This document shows, piece after piece, positions 11,968 to 23,594 of a DNA stretch of 64,000 nt. This DNA is from Boswellia sacra (taxonomy: Eukaryota; Streptophyta; Magnoliopsida; Sapindales; Burseraceae): positions 310,001 to 374,000 of the forward strand of contig SNVD02012239.1 of assembly GCA_013180625.2 (NCBI GenBank), given 5' to 3'. Numbering within the stretch: position 1 is the stretch's first letter; every line of letters starts with the position of its first letter. The notes beneath the pieces are model-generated. The model saw only the letters and a list, made by a program, of their open reading frames with translations. It was not told the origin of the DNA and made no database searches. Position numbers and translations under genes: made by a program.

Positions 11968-12269
11968 GTGATATTTTCATAAAAAAAAGATTAATAAAAG
12001 TTTAATAATTGGATTAGAATTATTTGAATAAATCAATAATTTTTAAAAAGAATGATAAATAAGTTCATCAGTAACAATATGTGTTTACGTACACACATAT
12101 TCTTATCATGAACTCATCATAAATTTAAATTAAAAAAATTGACAAAGCAATACTTACATGAGTAAATCCATTATTTCCAAAAAAACATGATTGTTTCCAC
12201 TTGCAAACGCAGAATGTTTATTAGCCAATAGCTTGATGGAACAGTTTTTATGACGATCTTCCACAAAAA
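11968..12269. other. Ankyrin copy A segment between two insertions
   Basis: About 300 bp matching 45990-46272 of ankyrin copy B (for example GAATGATAAATAAGTTCATC and the CACGATCTTCCACAAAA-type end). It is what remains of the host locus between the Pack-MULE and the LTR retrotransposon. The last five bases (AAAAA) correspond to AAAAG after the retrotransposon, its degenerate 5-bp target duplication. Confidence 0.7.
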
Positions 12270-12901
12270 TGATGCGTAAATTCGCAAGTATACAAAATCG
12301 TACAAGTAATATAGATATGAGCCCAGATATCGTCTCATAAGGATCGTTGTTATTAAGTACCAAAATTTTATTAACTCTTATTTTAGTCGAATAAACAAAA
12401 CTGAGATTTGGATTATAAGAAAATTAATTAACAACAATTAAAATAAACTTAACATTGAGAAAATACAGTCACAAAAATAAAAAGGGAATGCAATGACACA
12501 ACGCTCTAGGGTTCTGATTTCACTGAGATTAATCTACTTTAGTTATTAAATCCAATAACATTAGTCTTATTCCTAATTGTTGTCAATCGATTTTACTGAT
12601 TTAATTGTTATTTTTTATCAAGTAACAATAATTTATATTAATAGATTAGAATCACATCTCTATCCCATTTAATTCACTAGTAATACCTATTAAGTACAAG
12701 AAATCAATAAAATTTACAAAAACCATGTTCTTATCTCTATTTGTGTTGATTTATAACAAGATAACTAAGGACGAACATGAATATTGCTTCTCAATCTCAA
12801 TTCATATTTCAAATCATCCAAAAATTGATAAGACTTTCATCAGTATTAAGCATATAATTAAATTAATTTATTCAATAATCATAAAATATATAACCAATAT
12901 A
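12270..12901 (-). repeat. Left LTR, first part (interrupted by CACTA no. 1)
   Basis: Aligns with 27054-27680 of the right LTR, including the shared block GACACAACGCTCTAGGG. It stops at the ATA target duplication of the inserted CACTA element and resumes at 21229. Confidence 0.88.
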
Positions 12902-13039
12902 CTTTACAAGAAATTTTAAAATATTTAACACGTAGACTTTGACATATTTTGAGGGTTTTTTTTTTTTTTTTAAGCATGAAATATGATGTAGCTGCAGGAA
13001 GTCAACCCACTTTTTTGAGTTATTTGACAGTATTTTAAT

Positions 13040-13545
13040 ATATCTTATTTACAAAATTGCCGCTTCTTAGAAATTTCCCTTTCCCTCTTTCTATTTTGCG
13101 TTTCCCCTTCAATTTTGCCCTGGCCGCTCCATTTTTCTCTTTCCGTTGCTGAACTTCACTCCTTCACTGATCTCTACCCCTCGCTCGCTCTCTCCCTAGG
13201 TCCCTCAGTCCCTCGCTCCTCGGTAGAATTAAACTCGCAACTATCACTTCTATTACATCGTTTTGTTAGAATTATGAGCAATCAAGTGTCGATTCAGCTT
13301 TGGGGCTTGAACAGCAGGTCCAGTCATGGCCCTTCAATCGTTGAGCGGTACTATGGAGGACTGCATGGAGACAATCGGCTTGTTTGTGCTTCACCAACTG
13401 ATAAAACGTTTGCTTTTTACAAGTTAATCTAATGTTGTCTTCTTTATCGCCTTCGCTCTCTATTTCTCTCACTACGATGGCATTCTTAAACTCGTACTCT
13501 CTCTTCTCTCTCTCTCTTCTATTTAATTTTTTTTATAGAAAGATT
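13040..13545 (+). other. Possible captured 5' UTR/exon, parent unknown
   Basis: C/T-rich, clearly different in composition from its surroundings, with CTCTCT runs and a moderately open frame from the ATG at 13274 (MSNQVSIQLWGLNSRSSHG). It looks like the leader and first exon of a host gene picked up by the transposon, lying just upstream of the V-ATPase fragment, but I do not recognise the protein and it may be leader sequence only. Confidence 0.3.
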
Positions 13546-13728
13546 TTATGGGCATGTTTGGCTTTGTTATTGATAATAAAAAGTGGTGGGTTTATTGAGT
13601 TCTGATGGGATGAAAAATTATGAAGCAGATTGTTACTGTTACAAATCCGATCCGTGATTTCACTTTTATTAAAATCAGAACAAAGCATTTCTCACTCGCA
13701 GCATTTGATTTTGAAAAGAGTTTGAGAA

Positions 13729-14390
13729 AATCTATGGATTGGAGGTGTTGACGTTCAACATACATGGAGGTTACCTGGAGGCAATCTTAAGGGGCTATAG
13801 GGTGGGCCTCTTGGCCGCAGCCGATTGCAACAATCTTTGCAAGTGCGAGACCCTGAACAACATCAAGATGCACCTCTCCGCCATCGAGTACGGCCCCTAC
13901 CACCAAAAAGGTGCGTTTTCTAGTGTTCTTTAGTTTTTATCTTTCTTTGGTGAATTGGAGAAGGAATAGAAGTGAAATTTTGGATCTTTTGGTTGTTGTG
14001 TTTAATTAAGAAAAAAGTTAGTTTTTTTTTTAATTTTTTTTAATATTATGATTTGTGACTGCAATTTTCTAGTTAAAGTGAAGGATAGGCTTTGAACTAT
14101 GCTTTTTTATGTATCGTATTGAGTTGAATTGATAGTGAATTTCATGCATGATTTTCCATTAATTGATTAGGAAGAAGTTGCTCAATCGAATTTAAAAGTA
14201 ATTATCGATTAAAGTACTAGATTTGTATTACTTTTGATCTAAAAATATGAGTTTGAATCTCTCTTTTCGGAGTATATAGGTTAACACTGTTGTTTCTAAG
14301 TTATGAGTAGAGTCAAGTGTTTGATCATACTTGCTGATGTTTATTACTTGCTTGCAGAGCCTGCCCCCTTGCATACCACTGCAACCTCTA
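13729..14390 (+). pseudogene. Captured V-type H+-ATPase subunit d fragment
   Basis: The first exon, ending at 13910 before a GTGCG donor, encodes FNIHGGYLEAILRGYRVGLL, then AADCNNLCKCE and IKMHLSAIEYGPY. This is the N-terminus of the V-ATPase V0 subunit d, which links the rotor to the membrane sector at the vacuole. About 450 bp of intron follow, then a CAG acceptor and the first codons of exon 2 (EPAPLHTTAT, 14358-14388), after which homology stops. The initiation region is damaged: GGATTT has become GGATT, shifting the frame. The retained intron shows DNA-level capture by the CACTA element. Confidence 0.85.
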
Positions 14391-15200
14391 ATTGCTTAAT
14401 ATTGTTACACTTTTTCTTAATTAGCTTAATATATATGAATAAACCTGGCAGAACAAGAGTTTAGTAATCTTAGTTGAATAAGCATGTCACTAATTAAGTA
14501 TATCATAATATAGTCATTGATCATTTATATGCAGAGTCCGCCATTGATTTGCACATGTAATCAACAAGCTCTACCAAGGATGGACACAATATATTGGGGG
14601 AAGTATGAATCCTAGCATTAGAAGTCAAGCCAACTTGTTTATCACACCCAAGTCAGGGAGCAAGGAGGCAATTAATTTCAAATATGCATAATTTTTTCAT
14701 ATTCTAGTTACCAAATCAACAAATAAATGATCAGAATGGTAATATTTTCAACTTAGAAGTCACTTGTCATATGTAAATATATATCAAATTGATAATTTTA
14801 TATATGTAGTTTATGTTCTATCCATATTAATTTGATGTTGAATATGACAAGTACGATAGTACATGGATATATATATATATATAAAATTGAATTAAACGGG
14901 TGACATGGAGCCTACTAGAAACTATATACTTTAACCTATGATACCAAATCGCTGCATGAAACTAGATACCCTTTTTCTCTAATCTTTCCAATTTAATTTT
15001 TACGTAGGGTTTGAGATTTTATATATGTAAACCATATTTTAACTGTTATGAAGGATGTAATTTTGTTTCGTCAGAACTATATAGACAAAACACATCCTCA
15101 AATAAATAAGTACTGATTAAAGTAATCTCTTCCAAATTTAACAAGTTATTAATTAATTTGGTCAAAGTTATCATTCTTAGTGAAACGGTAGATTGTGCAA
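14391..15200. other. CACTA no. 1 interior, no gene seen
   Basis: AT-rich filler, including a short (TA)n run near 14870. The last 14 bases (15187-15200) are the left copy of the LINE target-site duplication. Confidence 0.4.
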
Positions 15201-15411
15201 CTAGGGTCGCCGGAGTTACTGTTTACTCCGTTCGTTTGGCGAATCAGTCTTTGAGATTTACATATGTTGTAGATCAGAATATCCTGAGGAAACTTTCCTT
15301 CTTGATCCTCTTCAGATTCCGACCGGAAGGTGATCAAAACCGTTGAAAACAGTGTTCGGATTTACTATTTATCCGCTGCCAACCGACGAGTGAATCGACA
15401 CCTCCATCACC

Positions 15412-15770
15412 ATCGTGTTGGCCTTGGCTCGATCTACAACTTTTCCTTCATCAGCACCACCAGATTCACGCCGTAACACCTCCGTTCAGGGCCACAAAGT
15501 TTCGGATTTTCACTATTCACCGCAGCCTGCCGCCTGTCACCGGCGAGTGGCATCTCACCTCCATCAAATTCTTGTAGATCAGGCAACGTTATACAAGTTT
15601 CCCTTCATCAGCACCACCAGATTCGCGCCGCAACACCTCCGTTCAAGGCCTCAAAGTTTCAGATTTACTATTCACCGCCACATCTCACCGGAAAACGGCG
15701 AGTTGTATCTCACCTTTGCCACCATCTAGTAGATCGGGCAACACTGACCAACTTTTCCTTCTTGGCCGTC
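15412..15770 (+). repeat. LINE 5' UTR tandem repeat, about 157-bp unit
   Basis: The block containing CTTCATCAGCACCACCAGATTC-like sequence starts at 15446 and again at 15603, and a weaker third copy starts near 15757. Each unit also carries CTCCGTTCA and a TTTCGGATTT/TTTCAGATTT block. Repeated promoter-like units are common in plant L1 leaders. Confidence 0.7.
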
Positions 15771-15953
15771 ATCTGATTCCAACGAAAAACCCCTCAAATC
15801 GCCGCTTCTTCAATTCGGATATTACTGTTCATTGCGGTGGTTACTATTTATTTACCGGAGACACTGTTTATCAGCCCCGCCCAGTTTGTTCTTCAGGTTA
15901 TTTCATGCATCTTTACTTGTTGGTCGATTTCCTGATTCCTTGTGGTTTGGTCA

Positions 15954-17107
15954 ATGGATTCGCATAAGACTAATTGGGCCGACAAAGTTAAGATTACCGA
16001 TTCGAGTAATCGATGCAAACTGCTAGGGATTACTTCCAAGAAACCGGGTACAGTGCTTGAGATCCCGGATGAGATCGTTGATGAAAATGTGGCCGAATGG
16101 CGTAGATGTCTTGTTGGTTTATTTCCGGGATATGTGATGCCTTTTCATGCTGCTCGCTCGTTGGCCATGCGTGCATGGAAATCCAGCGGCTTGGAGGACG
16201 TCCGTTCTACAAACAAGGGGTTTCTCATCTTCCGCTTCCAAACGGAGGAAGAGGTTCATAACATAATTGCTCGCGGTCCTTGGATGTTCGGAGGTAAAAC
16301 AATTATCTTACAACCTTGGAACCCGTATTTAGATTTTAATGCAAATCAATTGAGGCATATTCCTGTTTGGATCCGATTATATGGCCTGCCTTTCCCTTTG
16401 TGGACAACCAAAGGTCTTAGCATTGTTTCCAGCATCGTTGGACAACCTATGTCTTGTGACAAGATGACTTCCGATCTTTCCAGATTGGAGTATGCGAGGG
16501 TATGTGTTCTTCTTGATGCAAAGCGCCCTCCGATCCAGAACTTTGAGTTCAAGTGCAAACTCTCTCCTGAGCCCATCCAAATTGAAGTCGAATATGAGTG
16601 GATTCCAAAACGTTGCTCCAAATGTCGCAGGTTTGGTCACCGTTGTCCGGAACCTGCAAAGACTCCAGTCCAGGATAAGATTGAGGCTAGCACCTCTGAT
16701 AGCACCCCTTCTGATGGTACCCCCTTGAATTCGGGTAAGGTTGCGACTGATGTCGCTGAGAGTTCCAAAGCTGTTGCTATTCCAGCAGATTCTTTAGTGC
16801 AAGTTGTGCCTCCTAAGGCTGCTACAGTTTTGAGCACAGAGTCAGTCTCAGAATCTGACTCTCTATCTCCTTTTGCGACCGACCAAGGTAAGCTTTTGGG
16901 TACTATCCATTATTCAACCAATCGCGAGGCATCTGTTTCATCAGGCGGATAAACACAGGACAACCTCTTGAGACTTCTTCCTCCCGTTTTGAGCCTTTGA
17001 ATAGGCTGAGTGATGAGGACCAATCTGATAGGATTGATCATACTCATACGGACACCCCAGCTACCCCGGTAAAGAAGGGTAAGAAGAAGAAAAACAAGAA
17101 CGGCTGA
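15954..17107 (+). pseudogene. LINE ORF1 (DUF4283 plus zinc knuckle), frameshifted
   Basis: The frame from the ATG at 15954 (MDSHKTNWADKV) runs through a DUF4283 domain with recognisable blocks GFLIFRFQTEEEVHNIIARG, PWMFGGKTIILQPWNP and PVWIRLYGLPFPLW, then a zinc knuckle at about residues 215-225. The knuckle reads CSKCRRFGHRC, so the last Cys is only one residue after the His instead of about four, and zinc binding is doubtful. A frameshift before 16950 ends the frame in TAA; the original frame continues as GQPLETSSSRFEPLNRLSDE to a lysine-rich tail and TGA at 17105-17107. ORF1 proteins bind element RNA. This copy is not functional. Confidence 0.85.
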
Positions 17108-17359
17108 AGCTCTTGTATTTTTATGATTTAAACCTTTTGTGGCCATTTATCATTTATGTTGTTAAGGCCGTTTATGGCCTTTTTTCTTTGTTTTAGGCCG
17201 CTTGTGGTCTATATTTTTTGATCTTTTGTTGGATTGTGTGTTTGGACTTTACGTCCTTCTTGTAATTCTTGGGGTATGCCCCTCGGATTTTTGTACATTT
17301 TAATTTTTTTGGATTTATATTACTAAGTAACTTTTCCAAAAAAAAGGTAGATTGTTCAA

Positions 17360-19262
17360 TGATTATTCTTCCATTATAACAAAATAGACGTTATCGAGTT
17401 CCACAATTCACAAACATTAGTTTACTATCAGTATATATTATTGATTAGGTCCATTTTATGAATCTATGATTGTATATATAAAATACCCTTTAGAGCACGT
17501 AGGAAGTTAGTTAGTGTGTATCTCCACCGGAAATGGTAAAAAAAGGGCAAAAGGAATATGATATTTTAGATTAATAATGACAGGTCTTAGCTTGCGATTT
17601 ATTGTTATAATTTATTTGTATAGATCAAGTGATAAATGGGAAACAAAATGTTATAGAAACTGATATTTCAAGGTTCTCACACGCCGAAATATTAATGAGT
17701 ATGAAGTCCCTCTCATGGGTTATCTTCCATGAGTTATAGATGGCTGAGATTTGATTTCTAAGTTGTGTGTGTATAAAGTATTAAGCCTGTCATCCGTGTA
17801 AATTATTAGGAAAATCTATTATATATTATTAATAACCATATAAACATGAAGTGTATGGTATCAAGGGAAACTTCTTTAATTATATAGTTAGACTTAATGT
17901 TAGTTAATAATATAAAAAATGTCCCTGACATTGTGATTAAAATATTAGTTAATATTTTTTTTCTAATATCTTTTCCTTCCAACATCCTTATGATATGAAT
18001 TTTTGAATCATCTCATATTGTACTTTCCTTGTCCTTTGACTTCTTTAATTATATAATTAGACTTAATGTCCTTATTAGACTGCAATGCTGGTATAGATCT
18101 CACTAATTCTCCTCTCAGGCATGCTATATTTTTCCCAGATTTTGCTTGTGGGTTTGGGGTAATTTGATTGAAGGGTTAAAAGTAATATTAAACCATTTAA
18201 ATGTGTTAAAATTTATTTATTTATTTATTCCTACTTATTAGATTATAATAGAATAATTACAGCCCATTATGCAGAGCAGAATCACTAAAGCTCAATTTAC
18301 AGTCGAGCTTCATTTGTAAATGTTTTAGCACCTAGATGGGAGGTGTCAAGGTTACAAAAGCTTAGGAACTATATAGCAAAGTGTTGGATAAGAGATGATA
18401 AGTAACCAAGGCTGTATAATTAAAGAGGCCTATAGGACAGCTTTGGAGAGAGGGGGGCAATAGAAGGGATATTGAGAGTATGGCCTTGGAAGAAATTTAG
18501 ATAAACGACTATAGGTTATTTTCTGTCATCACCAACTTCTCAAACAAATTCTTTAAAATAAGATTAATTATAGTAAGTGTTAGATATAGGAGAAAAAAAT
18601 ACATATTTATCTCAGTTGGTGCCAAGTGTACTTGGTTAATTCATTATAAATTCATTAAGTAATTACATTTATTTAATGTAGCATTTAATTCTCAGTAATG
18701 TACAAGATTTTGGGAAGGTATTATTCTGTGCTTATCATATTGTTTATAGATTTTTATTGAATGTTTGTTCTTTAACATGAGATTATTTCTCATTTTGACT
18801 GAATATTTTTTTGTGTTTATTGTGGTTTCTATATATCTTTCTTACATATTATTAGATTTTATTGTAGTCTTCGTTTTATATTGTTTATATCATTGATTTT
18901 GGATTGGTAAAACTATAGGTGGTGCATAACGATTAGAAGACGAAGTTGATATTATAGGGTGTAGAACTTAAGACATCATGCTAATATTTTATTGCATATT
19001 TTGGTTGAAAATATGGACCTTAATTGTTTAAGTTCTTCCTTATGAAAGACAAGAAGCAACTCCATTATTATTTATTCCAGAAACAACAACAACTAGGAAA
19101 ATATAATACTTGCCTACTAGAAAGAGAGAGTATTTGCTAAAGTGTTTATCTTGATTTCCGGCCCAAATCGATAGCAAAAATTTTAGAGAAAATCCATGAA
19201 AATTCGAGTTGCATTCTGCAAGGTGACACTCAAAATTCTAGCACCACTCAAATTGCAGAGGT
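17360..19262. other. CACTA no. 1 interior, no gene seen
   Basis: AT-rich sequence with no reading frame of interest. A short repeated phrase (CTTCTTTAATTATATAGTTAGACTT near 17870 and 18040) is the only structure noticed. Confidence 0.4.
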
Positions 19263-19267
19263 GAAAC

Positions 19268-19468
19268 TGTTATAGATGTGGAGTCCTCATTTGGATAATT
19301 CTCATTGGGAGTTCCACATTGATTGGTTAAGGGAAGGTCATGGAGCTTATATATGGGAGGAGTTCCTCCACCTAATAGACTAGTCTTTTGGGCTGGATAC
19401 TTGTTCCATATATGGTGGCCCATTTGTTGAAAAATTATTGTTGTGCGCGGCGGAAGCGATCCGTAACA
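19268..19468 (+). repeat. TRIM 5' LTR
   Basis: 201 bp, TGTTATAGATG to GATCCGTAACA. A TATATATGGG box near position 90 of the LTR may be its promoter element. Confidence 0.95.
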
Positions 19469-19470
19469 AG

Positions 19471-19484
19471 TGGTATCAGAGCCA
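19471..19484 (+). other. TRIM primer-binding site (tRNA-iMet)
   Basis: TGGTATCAGAGCCA, two bases after the LTR, is the standard complement to the 3' end of plant initiator tRNA. It is a binding site, not a tRNA gene. Confidence 0.92.
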
Positions 19485-19633
19485 ACCCAAGACAGTAATG
19501 TGTGGACTCGTTTGGTTCAGACAAGGATGGTGACTCAGCCCACCGGGGCCTTGTTGTTGTGAAGGATTATCGTTGGTGATTCAGACAAGGATGGCGCCGC
19601 CTTCACGTCAGGACCTTGTCTGAGGAGGGGGAT

Positions 19634-19834
19634 TGTTGTAGATGTGGAGTCCTCATTTGGATAATCCTCATTGGGAGTCCCACATTGATTGGTTAAGGGA
19701 AGGTCATAGGGCTTATATATGGGAGGAGTTCCTCCACCTAATAGACTAGTCTTTTGGGCTGGATACTTGTTCCATATATGGTGGCCCATTTGTTGAAAAA
19801 TTATTGTTGTGCGCGGCAGAAGCGATCCGTAACA
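19634..19834 (+). repeat. TRIM 3' LTR
   Basis: 201 bp, preceded by the polypurine tract at 19622-19632. Confidence 0.95.
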
Positions 19835-19839
19835 GAAAC

Positions 19840-20759
19840 TGCAAAATTCTGGAGCAGTTCCTACTGCAAGTGTGAAACTACAAATTCTGAAACTGTTCCA
19901 GAATTACAGGGGAAATTCTAGAATATGTAGATATTTAAGAATTTTCATCAAAATCAGGATTTTTAAGATTTTTAAGTCATTAAAATTTTGAATTGGATAT
20001 TTTGGAAGGTCAAAACTAAAACATTCTTCTTCTTCACTTGCTTGCTTAATTAATTGCATTTATAAATGTCTTGTTCACATCATTTAACTTTTATTTAGTA
20101 TTTGCTTTGCCTTAAATGGACTGTCTAACTTTAATTTATCTTGTCTTAATTCTTTCTTATTTATGTTTTTTTTCTTTTCTCACCTAAAATATATTAAAGT
20201 ATTCGTGGTGACATGTTAATCGTATTGGAAAGGAGTATTTCGTTATCATAAGAATATTGCATCTTATATATTTAGCTTCTTAAATACTAGAATAAGAGTA
20301 AGTAAATTTTTATCATTATGTTTTTCAGATTGAATTTTTTTTTTAAATTTTTTTTCATCTATAGATGGAAACGGAATTGCTGATATATTTGTCGCTAACG
20401 GGAAGAGAGGAAAGAAGGAAGAAAGGAAAGAAGACAAGTAAGAGGACAAGAGGCTCTGAGTTGCGGAATCCTAAAACCTGAGAGCATTTTGATCATGTGA
20501 TTATGAACTTTCCTCGTCCTGCTCTAAACTTTCTAGCTAGGTACGCTATTTTTTGCTTTTTTGTTCTCTCTTCCTCTCATACACGCCATTGGGCACGAGC
20601 AAAACTTCATCTATATTTAGGAAACAAGGAAGAATTTAGAAGGATTTATATTAACTTTTGATCGTGTTTTTTGACAATGTTGTATTACATTCTCTATTTG
20701 CTTCTTTGTTTGTATAAGTACAAGTTTATAGAATGTTAAAATTTTTTAAGTTTATTGAA
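19840..20759. other. CACTA no. 1 interior, no gene seen
   Basis: Low-complexity AT-rich DNA. A purine-rich stretch (GAAGGAAGAAAGGAAAGAAG) lies near 20412. No protein was recognised in either strand. Confidence 0.4.
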
Positions 20760-21225
20760 TTAATTTCAACCGTTTATTGTATTTGTTGGAAACCAAATTA
20801 TTATATCTAACAATATTGGGATATCGATAGCCAAATTAGTGTTCAAATATGAGTGCAACCAAATTATTGTTCAATTGAACTTGTCGGTCAAAAAAAGTCA
20901 AATATGAGTTTTCCAAAATACTGTTTAACTAAACTTGTCGGTAAAAAATAGTCAAATATGTTCAAAAAATTAAAAAATTTGACCATTACATCTGTCATAT
21001 TTGACACCTATAAGTCAAATATTCTAGTAAAAAAAAAGTCAACTATAGCTTAATTCTCAATTCCTATAGAATTATATTTGACTCGCATAGAGGAATCAAG
21101 TAAGTAACTGTTAATATTTGACTATCTGATCAACAGTCAAACAATATCATATTTGATGGTGTTATATTTAACAACTGCTAGCTGTCAAATATAGAAAGTT
21201 AAATATTTGTAATTTTCTTGTAGTG
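20760..21225. repeat. CACTA no. 1 subterminal repeat array
   Basis: A cluster of short direct and inverted GTCAAATAT/ATATTTGAC motifs, about a dozen in 450 bp, plus a repeated AACTTGTCGGT. Such arrays next to a CACTA terminus are the usual transposase-binding regions. Confidence 0.75.
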
Positions 21226-21228
21226 ATA

Positions 21229-21957
21229 TTCAATTCAATTAATTAGAGTATTATAATTTGTCTATAGTTTAACCTTAGAAGAGAGAACTTAATTCATATT
21301 AAAAGTACACACGACAAACATAATTAAAAATGAACGAAAAGGAATACTAGGTTGTTGAGGATAAATTCGATGACTAGAGACTTTAAACACTGAAAGTTAT
21401 TGCAACAACTGCCAAAGAAAGGGAGAGAGTTTCTCTTTCTAGGGGGGTAAGAGTTCGTCCCCTGAATGGGAGATCCCCCAAAATGAAGGAAAATACACTA
21501 TTTATAAGCCAGGGGTAAAATGTAAAAATTCAAAGCTTCAATATTAGGGGGTCAACAGCAAAATTCTAAATTTACTACAGTATCAGGTAATTCTATAAAA
21601 TTACAATTTTGCCCTTTTATACAAAAATGCACATGACTTCTCATACAAAACTTCGATTGACGAATCGTAAACCCCTTCAAAAAGTAGACTTTTGGAGCTT
21701 TTCAACGATATATCACATGAACTTAGTTTATTGTAGATCAGTACAGAAAAATCTGAGAAGTTGGCGGTCTATTTTAAAGATAATAACTGTAATTGTTCAA
21801 ATTGGTATTTTTGCATGCAAAATTCTTCACATTCATACTTTAACATTATTTAGCTAATACAAACACAAAACACACGTAAAACTAATAAAAATATTTAAAA
21901 ACCGATAGGATATTAAGCTAAAAATACTTAAATTGTGAGTATAAAACTCACTCATCA
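21229..21957 (-). repeat. Left LTR, second part
   Basis: Continues the LTR begun at 12270. It aligns with 27680-28408 through AACTTAATTCATA, GGGAGATCCCC and the shared end GTGAGTATAAAACTCACTCA. Confidence 0.9.
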
Positions 21958-23594
21958 AATACCTTCAAACTTAACATTTTACTAGTTCTCGAGCAAAACA
22001 AAAAAATAATAAAGGAAAGCAAAGAATACAAACTCAAATAAAAAACTTAAACACCCAGTTAATATTCAGTTAGCATGAATTACAAACAGGCCTCAAAGAT
22101 TGAACAAAAAATTACAATTCAAGGAAAACTTCAGTTTTTTTTGCATTTGATCAAAAATTTTATCACACATGTCAGTTTTCGCTTTACCTAAATCCCCCAA
22201 GTGTGTGTTTGTAGCCATTCTTACTTGATTCCTTGCAACTCGAATGAGTTTATGCTCAATGAATTTATTTGATAAGGAAATGAAGGCATCTAATTGAACT
22301 CCATAGGCTTGTTTTTCAAGTCACTCTCCACTAGACAAGAATAACACTAAGGATTAAATAAGACTTTATTAAGCTTGTAACATTTGGCTAGGGTGAAGGT
22401 GTGATAAAGGATAAAAATTTAGCTCAAAACACCCAAAAACACACAAATTAATTAAGACTGTGTAAAGCTCAACCCCATAACACATTCTATACAACATATC
22501 TAGTAACTCCCCTAAACTTATCTACAATACTCAATCTCTTTATTTACATACAATAAAAGAAATTACAACCTTAAACTTAGTTGTTTAATTTTTCCCAACT
22601 ACACTCAAAGGCATAAAATTCAATTTTTTTATATATTTTTTTTCATTTTTTCTTTTTAAAACAACGACCTCTCCCCCACACTTAAATGACACATTGTCCT
22701 CAATGTGGAAGTACAGTAAAGAAGATACAAGTTTTTTTTTTTTTAACAGAACTCATTATCATTGCTCATTACACCTCCCAATCTCCCTCAACTTTCCAAA
22801 ACCATAACATAGCTCAAAAAGTAGTCTTGAATATTTTCCACGCTTATGGATAAGGGACAAACTATTTCAAAAAATTAATTTTTGGCCTAGGAGAAATTTT
22901 AGTGGATTACCAAAGAAAAATGTTTAAATGAGCTCAAAGGGGAAACTAGGGATCGAATTCATCAAGGGTTGGCTAGAAAGGCTCAAACGATGCAAAGATG
23001 GCCTAAATCATTTCTCTAATATTGTACAGTCTAAGACTTTGCCTTAAGTGACAATCAAGCATGTTCTAGAATTCATTAAAATCTCATGAAACACTTAATA
23101 TACATAAATCTTTGCTTTTTCTTTTCCTTGAACAACATTAAGCAAGGGTTATTCTCAATTCAATCATTTTCTTATCACAGGCCCACAAAACTAAAAAAGA
23201 AAAAGACAAAGGTGCATAGCGTTGTTAGACCTAAGTCATGATTGTCTATTTTAATAATCCTTAGGACTAGTAGCCCGCAAACTTAAGGTTTTTAGCCTAT
23301 ATAAAAACAAACAAAATAAAATATAAATTTGTTAAAACTCACACACAATAAATCAAATAGAGTACAAGTCAGTTAGTTCAAACCTTTGTTCCACAGCTTT
23401 TTTTCTTTTTAGTTAGTAATTCTCCCTACTTTGCCATTCTAAATCTAGTAGATTTGGGATGCGCTTCAAGAGAATTTAACTTAAACTAACACAACAATAA
23501 TGGATAAAAAGTGAATCAAACCAGGATGATGCTGAATACAGACGGAGTGTCACATCCAATTCACGTTTTTGATCACTTCGCTCAAACTAGTTTA
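21958..23594 (-). other. Retrotransposon 3' internal region
   Basis: Begins with the decayed polypurine tract (minus strand AAGTTTGAAGGTATT) next to the LTR. The rest is AT-rich untranslated sequence, including a long A/T-rich low-complexity part near 22620-22740. No protein similarity seen. Confidence 0.55.

Larger units (their letters stand above)
15201..17345 (+). mobile_element. ORF1-only L1-type LINE
   Basis: Flanked by a 14-bp direct repeat with one mismatch (GGTAGATTGTGCAA at 15187-15200, GGTAGATTGTTCAA at 17346-17359), as made by target-primed reverse transcription. It ends in a short A run after a T-rich 3' UTR. The 5' leader contains a tandem repeat, then ORF1 follows, and the 3' UTR comes directly after it. 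The endonuclease/reverse transcriptase ORF2 expected between them is absent, so this is an internally deleted or half-LINE derivative mobilised in trans. Confidence 0.87.
19268..19834 (+). mobile_element. Complete TRIM (miniature LTR retrotransposon)
   Basis: Two 201-bp LTRs (19268-19468 and 19634-19834) start TGTT and end AACA, and differ at 6 positions (about 97% identical). Two bases after the 5' LTR is a primer-binding site TGGTATCAGAGCC, complementary to initiator methionine tRNA. A polypurine tract GAGGAGGGGGA lies directly before the 3' LTR. The target duplication GAAAC is exact on both sides (19263-19267, 19835-19839). The 165-bp interior has no coding capacity, so it depends on another element's enzymes. 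At only 567 bp and intact, it is one of the younger insertions here. Confidence 0.96.
12902..21225. mobile_element. Non-autonomous CACTA transposon no. 1, inserted in an LTR
   Basis: The right terminus, reverse-complemented, reads CACTACAAGAAAATTAC. The left terminus is its decayed partner CTTTACAAGAAATTTT, and similarity continues inward (ATATTTAAC on both sides). The flanking duplication is ATA (12899-12901 and 21226-21228). The intact right LTR of the same retrotransposon supplies the empty site: it contains a single ATA at the corresponding position. The 8324-bp element has no transposase frame. Its cargo is a V-ATPase subunit d fragment, a nested LINE (15201-17345) and a nested TRIM (19268-19834). 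Confidence 0.92.

Noticed and set aside
13115..13432. 105-codon frame starting MPWPLHFSLSV
   Set aside because: Runs through a C/T-rich leader-like stretch and matches no protein I know. Kept only as a possible captured leader, not called as a CDS.
16346..16640. Two minus-strand frames opposite LINE ORF1
   Set aside because: Shadows of the DUF4283-containing frame on the plus strand.
19471..19484. Initiator tRNA-like sequence
   Set aside because: Only the short 3'-end complement is present, directly after an LTR, so it is a primer-binding site and not a tRNA gene.
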